A DNA stretch of 64,000 nt from Halobacteriovorax vibrionivorans (GTDB lineage: Bacteria > Bdellovibrionota > Bacteriovoracia > Bacteriovoracales > Bacteriovoracaceae), in the NCBI RefSeq assembly GCF_003346865.1, contig NZ_QDKL01000003.1:727821-791820 (forward strand). Reading direction: 5' to 3'. A program made the position numbers and the translations under genes. A model generated the notes under the pieces. That model was not told the DNA's origin, searched no databases, and worked only from the letters and a program-made list of their open reading frames with translations. Of this stretch, positions 46,561 to 54,087 are shown piece by piece; positions within the stretch are counted from its first letter, which is position 1; each line of letters begins with the position of its first letter.

Positions 46561-46863
46561 GTCCAAAATCTAAAAAGGCATCGTTAACAACATTCTAAAC
46601 ACTTATGAAATCAATTACTTGGTATCTGGTGTTTGATCTCTTCTTCCGTTGTTCCAAAACTAACCATTGTGACTCAAAATGACTGAGGTTGGCTATTCGT
46701 AGCCAAAAATCTGGCTACGCCGATTAGCCTCCCCTTCATGCACTGTCACAAAATTAGCCTTTGGTTTGTAACCATCTAAATTCCTTGAGCAATTTCACTG
46801 GCGACCCGCTGGCTAGCTAGGCTAATCCAGCAAATCGCCTTAACAACTTTAAGGAGAACTAAA
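46561..46863. other. Intergenic region with hairpins upstream of the double-XRE gene
   Basis: 303 bases without a gene. It holds TTGGCTA-TTCG-TAGCCAA (46689-46706), a perfect 7-bp stem with a UUCG tetraloop, then further TGGCTA and TAGCC copies at about 46712-46728, and GCTGG...CCAGC (46808-46831) enclosing GCTAGCTAGGCTA. The repeated GGCTA/TAGCC words suggest operator sites for the adjacent regulator. The region is less AT-rich than the genes that follow. Confidence 0.55.
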
Positions 46864-47499
46864 ATGACAAAACCTAAATCAAAACAAAACGTTAAAAAAG
46901 CAATTACTACTGATCACCTCGCCCTTAGAGAGCTGAGGCTTGAGTGTGGCATGACGCTTAAAGAAGCTGGTGCAAAGTATGGCCTGACTTCAAAAGGCAT
47001 GGGAGCAATCGAAAATGGACGTGTGAGCCTTAACCATGAAAAGATTGATGCCATCACCAACTCTTATGGTCTCACCTACTTAGATTTTGTGAAAGCCAAG
47101 CGATTAATTGAGAAGGGAGCAAAAAGAAGGCCTAAGAGAACATTTGTAAAAACTGTCCTTAAAAACTCAGATCGTCGTAGCTATCAAAAAATTGTCACAA
47201 AAGAGTGCAAAGTTTTACGATCTCTTAGACGTATTAAGAAAATCTCCCAAGATCAAGCATCGGCTATGTGTGGCTATTCAAGGCCAACTATCGGGCATAT
47301 TGAAAATGGTAGGATTGAGCTTAGTGAGGAGCGTATACGCCATATTGTGAAGTCCTACGGCTATAAATTTTCAGACTTCAAGGATGCAATGGAGAAAGTA
47401 GAGCTTCGAGATACTATTGTGGACTCTTGTTTGGAGAAGATTGATCAGCTTGATGATACTAAGCTTGAGGTTGTTAAGAACTTGTTAGGGAGCCTCTGA
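46864..47499 (+). CDS. Transcriptional regulator with two XRE helix-turn-helix domains
   Basis: 211 residues. Two Cro/C1-type HTH domains are visible. One at about 18-75 has LRELRLECGMTLKEAGAKYG and GMGAIENGR; the other, at about 117-172, has LRSLRRIKKISQDQASAMCG and TIGHIENGR. They are related to each other and separated by a basic linker (RRPKRTF). The end of the protein is a short helix. An AAGGAG site precedes the start. It probably regulates the accessory region or its own promoter. Confidence 0.85.
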   Translation: MTKPKSKQNVKKAITTDHLALRELRLECGMTLKEAGAKYGLTSKGMGAIENGRVSLNHEKIDAITNSYGLTYLDFVKAKRLIEKGAKRRPKRTFVKTVLKNSDRRSYQKIVTKECKVLRSLRRIKKISQDQASAMCGYSRPTIGHIENGRIELSEERIRHIVKSYGYKFSDFKDAMEKVELRDTIVDSCLEKIDQLDDTKLEVVKNLLGSL

Positions 47500-47514
47500 G
47501 GGGGCTTCTTCTAC

Positions 47515-48015
47515 TTAATCAACAAATGTTGTATCCATCCAATCAGTATAGTCTGTATCATCTAAAATATTATAACGATAATAGTCATACAAATACTTAG
47601 AATATTGATTATTGATAGTTTCATTATTTTTAACTGCATTAACGAACTCTAAGATAATATCATTCTCAACTTTCACTTCACCAATATTTTGAATTAAATA
47701 ATCCACCTTTTTGAAAAAAAATAGTTTTCTATTTACTCTCATTTCAAGATGGTCACTATTTACTAATTTAGTAAGAAAGCTCTTACGATGGCCTTTAGTT
47801 ACTTTTATAAATTGTTGGATATTTTTATAATGAATTAGACTTTCAAGCTCTATGGTTTCATCTATCAGTAGCTTTTCATCTAGGACAACTAAATAATAGC
47901 AAAACTCTAATAAGCTTAGTTCTCCACTAAGAAGAGGATTGTCATTTAAAACTAAGTATAAAAATAACGTTTTTTCTAGGCTAGATTTTGAAATATTGCT
48001 GAAATTCACTTTCAT
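47515..48015 (-). CDS. Hypothetical helical protein
   Basis: 166 residues, AT-rich coding sequence, no signal peptide or membrane helix. It is mostly acidic helices (for example ELSLLEFCYYLVVLDEKLLID, about 31-51) and ends DDTDYTDWMDTTFVD. It lies 24 bases after the membrane gene at 48040, so those two and 48598 form one small transcript. I do not recognise it; the helical layout and length recall TerB-like proteins, weakly. Confidence 0.55.
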   Translation of the reverse strand: MKVNFSNISKSSLEKTLFLYLVLNDNPLLSGELSLLEFCYYLVVLDEKLLIDETIELESLIHYKNIQQFIKVTKGHRKSFLTKLVNSDHLEMRVNRKLFFFKKVDYLIQNIGEVKVENDIILEFVNAVKNNETINNQYSKYLYDYYRYNILDDTDYTDWMDTTFVD

Positions 48016-48039
48016 TATTACTCCAGTATTAAGAAAGAA

Positions 48040-48594
48040 CTATTTTGCACTTTCATCACAGTAAATATGTTCTTTAAATTTTATATTATTACTAGTGAGA
48101 GCTTCATGAACATATCGATGTAATGATGAATTTAATCCTAATCGAATATAAGACTGTAATTCATAATTTAAAATGAGTTCATTCTCAATTTTTTCAATTG
48201 AAATGGTTAGTTTCTTATTGGAAACATTTAATAATTTATCTGCGTTTAATTTCATGTTTAAAGATTCAATATTATTATATTTACTATACAAACACTCAAC
48301 CATATCATTCGATGCAAACACCTTCTCTAAAGCCTCCAATTTAATTGGCTCCAAAATAAGACTCCCATAACAGGAATACTTATAAACATCGGCATTACTT
48401 TTATTTAATTCATATATAAATAGGATAATAAAGGAAATATATATTATAGAATGCGCCAAGAAAAACCCTTCAAGACTGATATTAGACCCTTTCCCCTTCC
48501 CCCATAAAATAGCTGGATAGGTATATGAGCATATAATTAATACTCCTATATATAAATAAACAAGAAATTGAAAAAAGGTAACTGGTTTTTTCAA
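48040..48594 (-). CDS. Hypothetical two-helix membrane protein
   Basis: 184 residues with two membrane helices (about 8-32 and 44-64), then a 120-residue cytoplasmic part of alternating strands and helices without recognised domain. It starts 3 bases after the stop of the PH-like membrane gene. Unknown function. Confidence 0.55.
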   Translation of the reverse strand: MKKPVTFFQFLVYLYIGVLIICSYTYPAILWGKGKGSNISLEGFFLAHSIIYISFIILFIYELNKSNADVYKYSCYGSLILEPIKLEALEKVFASNDMVECLYSKYNNIESLNMKLNADKLLNVSNKKLTISIEKIENELILNYELQSYIRLGLNSSLHRYVHEALTSNNIKFKEHIYCDESAK

Positions 48595-48597
48595 TGG

Positions 48598-49023
48598 CTA
48601 CCCCTTGTTTACAAGCAAAGCATGTAGTTTCTCATAGTCAGACTTCCTTAGACTCAGATAGCGACCGTCTTTTTGGCCATTGTCATTCATGTAATAGATA
48701 TAAAAAGATTTATCATAATCAATTTTAAAAATTCGATCTAATGGAATTAAATCTCTCTTTCTAATCCCCATATTAATTTTAAGAACACCATCCTCAACAA
48801 CTAAGGAGGGTGTATGATACACCCAAGTCAGAATCACAGATAAAAAAATCACCAAAACAACAAACTCTAATGGAATAATTTTAAATAAATGGATAGGATT
48901 CAAACGAAATTTAAAAAGTAATATAACTGCTGTAACTAACATTATAATAATTTCTGGGATTACTAATACCGACAGGATTTCACTTAATGGACGCTTAAAT
49001 TTATATACCTTTCTTTCGTTCAT
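48598..49023 (-). CDS. Membrane protein with bacterial PH-like domain
   Basis: 141 residues: two membrane helices (about 18-38 and 50-70), then a strand-rich domain of about 70 residues with SLVVEDGVLKINMG, IPLDRIFKIDY and LSLRKSDYEKLHALL. This is the bPH/YdbT-like pattern of an immunity- or membrane-associated PH domain. A related layout appears in the protein at 53519. First gene of a three-gene minus-strand set. Confidence 0.6.
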   Translation of the reverse strand: MNERKVYKFKRPLSEILSVLVIPEIIIMLVTAVILLFKFRLNPIHLFKIIPLEFVVLVIFLSVILTWVYHTPSLVVEDGVLKINMGIRKRDLIPLDRIFKIDYDKSFYIYYMNDNGQKDGRYLSLRKSDYEKLHALLVNKG

Positions 49024-49105
49024 AGATTATAACTTTACTCCTAAAGATATTTCACCGTCAGTACTTGGAAGACAGCTGTAGAAAATTAAAACTGACTTTA
49101 ATATA

Positions 49106-49474
49106 TTAATTTGACCGCTGTAAATAAACATCCGAATACAAGTCCTTTTTATAATCTAGTATATAGTCAGAATCACATTTGTAAGCGTTGCCGATTATAT
49201 AAGGCTGATGCACCTTTACTTGAATTGGCTCTCCTACGTTACCACCTGCTTTAGCAACACTATTCTTAAAATGATTTTCAACATTAAGAGCATTTTTTTG
49301 ATGAAAAAAGAAAAGCTCTTCAACTTCCTTTATAAACTTACAGTATTTTAAATTAGGCTTCATCAACACAACATCTTCACCACCAATAGAGTTTGCTCCT
49401 CCTTTTGTTAAAGGAGGATGATGCGAGCAAGATGCCAACAGAAAAGTAAGTAGTGAAATATAAATGAATTTCAT
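49106..49474 (-). CDS. Small lipoprotein, DUF4156-like
   Basis: 122 residues from ATG 49474 (a TTG two codons upstream is less likely). Lipobox LASC with Cys16. The mature part has C-KFIKEV...NALNVENHFKNSVAKAGGN...GNAYKC, the paired-cysteine pattern of small DUF4156/RcsF-like lipoproteins. It is divergent from the plus-strand lipoprotein at 49520. Confidence 0.6.
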   Translation of the reverse strand: MKFIYISLLTFLLASCSHHPPLTKGGANSIGGEDVVLMKPNLKYCKFIKEVEELFFFHQKNALNVENHFKNSVAKAGGNVGEPIQVKVHQPYIIGNAYKCDSDYILDYKKDLYSDVYLQRSN

Positions 49475-49519
49475 ATACAATTATTGTATTGCAATAACAG
49501 ATTGAATTAAAGCGAAATT

Positions 49520-50056
49520 ATGAGACTCAATACAATTATAAAGTTCATATTACTCACATTAATGTGCCTCGGCCTTATGGGTACGAGCTGTATCAAAGAA
49601 GGTGGATACGTATATAAAAAATACGAACTAAACCAATGTCCTCCTCTCGAGTACATTCTACCACTTCACAATGGGACGAATGCGAGCAGAGTTGAATTAA
49701 GTGAAATGCCTGATTGGAATTGTGTAAGACTTTCATCATATCAATATTTCAAAAACAATAACAGAATAGGCCCTTTATATGCTCCTATTCTTCAACGTGA
49801 AAAAGATAAGTGTTTTCTATATGTTGGATTCAGAGCTCTTTTTCCAGATCAAGTTGGAGGTATAAAGGCTGATACTACAGATCCAACGAAAGCATATACA
49901 TATCCTATTGGAGTTCAGAATATTGATGCTTTTACTAACGCTTTGCTGAATGGAACAAAAATGTTGCCGGTTATGGCAGGTGAAGTTAAAACGAGTAAAT
50001 CGGATAAAGAAGATCTCGAATTCTGGTGTAAAACCTTAAATGGTGACAATAAATGA
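49520..50056 (+). CDS. Hypothetical lipoprotein
   Basis: 178 residues with a lipoprotein-like signal ending MGTSC (Cys24). The mature protein has cysteines at NQCPP, WNCVR, DKCFL and FWCKT, which could form two disulfides. No family recognised. Its stop overlaps the start of the next gene by 4 bases (ATGA). Confidence 0.6.
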   Translation: MRLNTIIKFILLTLMCLGLMGTSCIKEGGYVYKKYELNQCPPLEYILPLHNGTNASRVELSEMPDWNCVRLSSYQYFKNNNRIGPLYAPILQREKDKCFLYVGFRALFPDQVGGIKADTTDPTKAYTYPIGVQNIDAFTNALLNGTKMLPVMAGEVKTSKSDKEDLEFWCKTLNGDNK

Positions 50057-50487
50057 AGTTAAACAAATTTCAAGCAGCTTTTATATTACCAATTACAATT
50101 CTAATTTCAATACTAATTACTGGTTTTATTTCAGATCAGGTAAAAGTAAACTTTACTGTTATCGGTATTATATTATCTCTTTTTTTACCATTTATTATAT
50201 TTTCAAAAAAATTAGTCAATCATCAGGACTTAAAAAAATCGAAACAGTTGTGGCTACTGAACATATACTTCATTATTGATTGGTTTGTTATGAGCTGGTT
50301 ATTTTATAGAGAAAGTTCTGACGTAACATTCATATCATTCTACGATAATCTGATTCAAGCACTAGATGGATTCACAGCAGTAGTGTTGCTAGGTTTAATA
50401 TACTGTCTCGGCTTAATAAATTTTGGGCTATTTAATATTAATAAACAAATAAATGACAATGTTAATACACAGCAATCTAAAAGGTAG
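50053..50487 (+). CDS. Hypothetical four-helix membrane protein
   Basis: 144 residues, four membrane helices at about 8-27, 33-50, 69-86 and 110-130, and a polar C-terminus. Translationally coupled to the lipoprotein gene before it. No recognised family. It converges on the nuclease operon with a 22-base gap. Confidence 0.55.
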   Translation: MKLNKFQAAFILPITILISILITGFISDQVKVNFTVIGIILSLFLPFIIFSKKLVNHQDLKKSKQLWLLNIYFIIDWFVMSWLFYRESSDVTFISFYDNLIQALDGFTAVVLLGLIYCLGLINFGLFNINKQINDNVNTQQSKR

Positions 50488-50509
50488 TATTATTAAAGAC
50501 GATACTAAC

Positions 50510-51514
50510 TTAATCATTACCAATACTAAGCTCTTTTCTTAAATCTTCTTTTGATACTGATATTATTTTTGGTGCTCCACGTTTGCTAGCGCTCTCTTTA
50601 TATTCATAAATATCAATAACTAAAAAGAAAATAACTTTGCCATTTATATTTACATAATTAAATGTACCCAGCTTCTCGGACTCAATCTCAATTACATTAT
50701 CACTATCTTTAAATATAACTAAGTAACCAAATTCTGAATTATAATCACAGCAATAATGGTGAACTTGACCAAAGCCATCTTGAACCTTTTTCTTAATTGA
50801 AGAATTAGAAGAATCTATACTAATGTACTTTGCATCTAAAATGATACGGGCTTCATTGGACTGAGAAGTAACAAGATCAGCTCTCCCCGATGAAGAAGAA
50901 GGCTCGATATTAAATTCAATCCCTTGGTCAAATAAATATTGATATAAGTGATTTGCTAATCCTTTTTCTTTGTCATCACAATATTCAATTTCTCCCCTAG
51001 CTATTAAACACAGCTTCTTTCGATTAAACCATTCTGCTGAGTGCTTATATTTATATAAAAGAAGCATTAAGGTCTGAGAAGAGTCTAGCTGCTCATCTAA
51101 ATGATCAGCTAAAAATTCAACACATGAGTCATTTATATTTTCGATATACTGTTCCACTCCACCAGAATGAGAACCTGTGAAATAATAAGATACTCTTACT
51201 AGGTGATTGTTATCATGATCATTTTCGAAATGATTAATTAAATACTTGAGACTATAAAATACTCCAGCAACATAGTCTGTTTCCGATTTAAAGTTTGAAA
51301 CTTGTCCACGATCTAAAGCATGACAGACATCTTCATCCGCTATATTAGATTTAACAAGCACTTCATTTAGGATATTTTTAAAAGCAATATTTTCTTCAAT
51401 AAACTGTAGAAAAAAGGATAACCTTTCACCATATTGATTAATTAGAGCAGTCTTAACCCTCCTCGTTCTTGTTTGAAGTAAATATCTCGTTCTTTGACTA
51501 ATTTGTAAGTCCAT
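50510..51514 (-). CDS. Putative PD-(D/E)XK nuclease, effector of the AbiTii-linked operon
   Basis: 334 residues. The C-terminal half has a restriction-type core: IEFNIEPSSSSGRADLV with Asp213, then ILDAKYI with Asp227 and Lys229, and QVHHY near 250 as the following helix. This matches the D...DxK pattern of PD-(D/E)XK nucleases. The N-terminal 180 residues are helical and unrecognised. It is the last gene of a four-gene operon with gaps of only 8, 2 and 5 bases, downstream of the zinc-ribbon gene. DNA cleavage is predicted, not shown. Confidence 0.68.
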   Translation of the reverse strand: MDLQISQRTRYLLQTRTRRVKTALINQYGERLSFFLQFIEENIAFKNILNEVLVKSNIADEDVCHALDRGQVSNFKSETDYVAGVFYSLKYLINHFENDHDNNHLVRVSYYFTGSHSGGVEQYIENINDSCVEFLADHLDEQLDSSQTLMLLLYKYKHSAEWFNRKKLCLIARGEIEYCDDKEKGLANHLYQYLFDQGIEFNIEPSSSSGRADLVTSQSNEARIILDAKYISIDSSNSSIKKKVQDGFGQVHHYCCDYNSEFGYLVIFKDSDNVIEIESEKLGTFNYVNINGKVIFFLVIDIYEYKESASKRGAPKIISVSKEDLRKELSIGND

Positions 51515-51519
51515 AATCT

Positions 51520-51750
51520 CTACCTAAAAATATTATTAATTTGCTTAGTTATTTTTCTTAAACCTAGTTTTGTTGAATCATAAGTATCTTTTAATTTGAG
51601 ATTACTTTTACAACCTCTACAAATAGCAGCTCTTTTGTAAACAACATCTCTTAACTGAATACGACTATCTAATTTACAAGCAGGACATGGTACATTAATC
51701 CACGTTCTCGTAAAATCAAAATTAGATACACTTAATTTCATTTTTATCAT
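51520..51750 (-). CDS. Small zinc-ribbon protein in the AbiTii-linked operon
   Basis: 76 residues with two CxxC knuckles: Cys22-Cys25 (CPAC) and Cys44-Cys47 (CRGC), spaced as in a zinc ribbon, and a basic C-terminus (KLGLRKITKQ). It starts 2 bases after the AbiTii-like gene and ends 5 bases before the nuclease gene. It may bind nucleic acid or connect its neighbours. Confidence 0.65.
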   Translation of the reverse strand: MIKMKLSVSNFDFTRTWINVPCPACKLDSRIQLRDVVYKRAAICRGCKSNLKLKDTYDSTKLGLRKITKQINNIFR

Positions 51751-51752
51751 GT

Positions 51753-52403
51753 TTAAAAATCTCTACTTTGAGAAGAAGAGTGAGTTCCTTGCTGAATTTG
51801 GGAGCCCATAATTGGACCTAAAAAGTTCGTAATATTATAACTAGCTGTTTCAACTTTTCGCTGATCGTCTTTGGAAAATGATAAATTTTCTCCTAGAACT
51901 CCATCTTCTTCAAGCTTTAACGACCAACGGAGTATTGTATTTCTTATTGAATCTAGAATTTTAAACAAAGCTGAAGATTCAACATGGAGTGAAGAAACTA
52001 AATCAAAACCTATTTTTTCCATCAACATTTTAACTGTTGTATCCGAAAACTTCATTTCAAAAACCCCATTAGGTTCAGCATTCGACAAAAGATGATCAAG
52101 CTCCGGAACAGATTGCGAACAAAACCGAGTAGAATAAAGCTCTCCTTCCTTTTCATTCTCAAAAAATACTTGCTGTGCGCCATGATAAGGATTAAATGCT
52201 TTTACAACGCCTCTTACTTGTCTATACATCGGGAAGCCTTCACGACTGTCAATGGGATAACCATTTAATTCATGATTCAGCCACTCTATAAATTCCACTT
52301 GCTTCAACTTTGTAGCAACGAGAAGGGCTTTTCTTAATAGCTCAGAAATAGAAACTTTGTTCGATACAGCATCTAATTGTAATTCTCTCACAATTGAACT
52401 CAT
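51753..52403 (-). CDS. AbiTii-domain protein with C-terminal IQQG motif
   Basis: 216 residues. The N-terminal 60 residues match the AbiTii domain of abortive-infection proteins: SIVRELQLDAVSNKVSISEL, LLRKALLVATKL and FIEWLNHELNGYP. The last 18 residues carry SQIQQGTHSSSQ (201-212), almost the same as a segment in the product of the preceding gene. A strong AGGAGG ribosome site lies 5 bases before the start, and the gap to the upstream gene is 8 bases. Such duplicated short motifs resemble the amyloid-type signalling motifs shared by partner proteins; that reading is inference. Confidence 0.75.
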   Translation of the reverse strand: MSSIVRELQLDAVSNKVSISELLRKALLVATKLKQVEFIEWLNHELNGYPIDSREGFPMYRQVRGVVKAFNPYHGAQQVFFENEKEGELYSTRFCSQSVPELDHLLSNAEPNGVFEMKFSDTTVKMLMEKIGFDLVSSLHVESSALFKILDSIRNTILRWSLKLEEDGVLGENLSFSKDDQRKVETASYNITNFLGPIMGSQIQQGTHSSSQSRDF

Positions 52404-52411
52404 GGCACCTC

Positions 52412-53038
52412 CTAGATTCCTAAAAAATTTAAAATATCTTTTGAATGATTTGCAATAAAAGAACTAACTGAAATTAAAGACGAAGTATTAGATAAAAAAC
52501 TCCATGCATCTTGCATCAATGACTTATCTCTGTGTTCAGCAGGTAGAGCAACCTGCGACTTTAGTAGTTTTACGTTTGCTAATGAGGCTTCTTTATCAAT
52601 ATTAGGAACATCCTCTTTCATTATCGAATTCATCAGATTCTCAAGTACCCCAGAAATATTCACACTTGAATTTCCATAAGTCTGAGAACTATTAATTGTT
52701 CCTTGTTGAATTTGTGAATTAGACATATTTTCTACATATATATAACTTCTGCTCATCGGAGGAAAATTCTCAGTTGAATTTTTTGGATCTTCATAGAATT
52801 CTTCGATCTCTTTTACTCCTAAATGTGTTATTGAAACGATACCCCCAAGGGCCCTAAACTCAATTAAACCTTCATCAGAGAGAAATCTTCCAATTGTATC
52901 AACTTCTCTATTACATAAATTAACTTTGTCAGCTATATCATTTAACTTAATAAAACAAGTTGTATCGCCATCTGCAGTTTTATAAATCTCTTCTAAAACT
53001 AAAAATCGCATTTCTTTCTTACTCTTTGTTTGTTCCAT
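52412..53038 (-). CDS. Winged-helix protein with internal IQQG motif, operon leader
   Basis: 208 residues. Residues 10-80 form a winged helix-turn-helix (LVLEEIYK, IKLNDIADKVNL, IGRFLSDEGLIEFR, then a wing). A polar linker carries SQIQQGTINSSQ at 108-119, shared with the AbiTii protein. The C-terminal 90 residues are helical with hydrophobic last helices (SVSSFIANHSKDILNFLGI), a shape seen in proteins next to AbiTii. It has a GGAGG ribosome site and is the first gene of the four-gene operon. It could sense a trigger or control the operon. Confidence 0.7.
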   Translation of the reverse strand: MEQTKSKKEMRFLVLEEIYKTADGDTTCFIKLNDIADKVNLCNREVDTIGRFLSDEGLIEFRALGGIVSITHLGVKEIEEFYEDPKNSTENFPPMSRSYIYVENMSNSQIQQGTINSSQTYGNSSVNISGVLENLMNSIMKEDVPNIDKEASLANVKLLKSQVALPAEHRDKSLMQDAWSFLSNTSSLISVSSFIANHSKDILNFLGI

Positions 53039-53518
53039 CGTCCCTCCAGATCGACTAACTCATAATACTCATCTCTACTTCTATAAATTGGTAGCGAATT
53101 GATATATAGCAACCCTTTAAAATAAATTTTCTTTTATAAAACAAGAAAAATAAGTACTTACGATTCGAAATGTTTAAGTAAAAAATTCTGGCAGATAAGA
53201 TAATCAAAAAAACAGATGCACCAATTAAGAACTATAGCTAAAAGTTATTAAATATGGGTAGTTACTCTTCACTCCCTCCCTGCGGTGCGTCCTCTCCTTA
53301 TTATTGTAGGATAATCAAAGTTTTCTGTAATTTTTCAATGATATCATGAGATTTTCTGCGTCTATATACTTAGCAACACCCATTGGAGATGAGGTAAAAT
53401 TACCGACTCATGAGGATTTAACTAAAGCGATGGTAGAGAACTCCGTTGGATATCTTATCGTTGTAGTAATTCCCAAAATTAATTTCCAGTCTAGACTCAA
53501 GCTACTAGCGCAACTTTT
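53039..53518. other. Intergenic region with a decayed sigma-gene fragment
   Basis: 480 bases between two minus-strand genes. The left third is AT-rich and likely holds the promoter of the AbiTii operon. A short GC-richer stretch (53268-53296) follows, then the sigma-gene remnant at 53315-53473. Nothing intact is encoded. Confidence 0.7.
53315..53473 (+). pseudogene. Truncated copy of the 5' end of the sigma-factor gene
   Basis: Positions 53315-53473 match 56122-56281 closely: the 31 bases before the ATG and the first 40 or so codons, with scattered substitutions and one deleted base that breaks the frame near 53450. Nothing of the rest of the sigma gene follows. The TATAAT just before the ATG in the intact copy reads TATCAT here. 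It is a remnant, and together with the intact copy it flanks the segment 53.5-56.1 kb. Confidence 0.85.
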
Positions 53519-53869
53519 TCAAATGTTGAATAACACATCAGCTAATTCCTTATTCCTAAATGGTATACTACTCTCTACTCCATCTTCACTTGTAACACTT
53601 ATGATATAATATCCCATTAAGAAGCTTTCTTTAATTGAGGTTATTTCGTAGAGTGTACCATTATAAAGGATTCTATTATCCACTTCTAGTTCAACAAACC
53701 CTTCTTTTACATTTCTACGACCTAAGAATGCTAAAGTAAAAAGTATTGGCAGAAGAAAACTATAAATAATAAGCCATTCCTTCAGTTTCATAGTATAAAA
53801 CTCTTGTTTTCCCATACTCCACATAACGAGAAAGAAAATAACAAAAGTGATTATATACCAAGCAAGCAT
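53519..53869 (-). CDS. Small membrane protein with PH-like tail
   Basis: 116 residues: two membrane helices (about 3-18 and 30-50), then a strand-rich stretch with VELEVDNRILYNGTLYEIT and EDGVESSIPFRNKELADVL. The layout matches the protein at 48598. A gene of this kind next to defence candidates could be an immunity or anchoring protein, but no evidence decides. Its 3' end lies 45 bases from the sigma remnant. Confidence 0.5.
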   Translation of the reverse strand: MLAWYIITFVIFFLVMWSMGKQEFYTMKLKEWLIIYSFLLPILFTLAFLGRRNVKEGFVELEVDNRILYNGTLYEITSIKESFLMGYYIISVTSEDGVESSIPFRNKELADVLFNI

Positions 53870-54087
53870 CTAAGAACATAAGAGAGAAAATATCTATAAT
53901 AGTCACCTGAGCTAAGAATATCTGGATATAGTTTATATTTCATATATATTCACTCTATCAAAGAGATCAAAAAAATGTGTCTAATGTCCCTTTTCGTTTA
54001 TCTTGCATAAAAGAATCATTTAGATACAAGTCTCGTGAAAAAGTCAACCTGCAATAAATAAAACATCATAGCCCAAAATAGTAGTGT

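Noticed and set aside
53346..53609. 87-residue plus-strand frame
   Set aside because: Only its first 35 or so codons match the sigma gene, after which a one-base deletion changes the frame; the rest lies over the convergent membrane gene.
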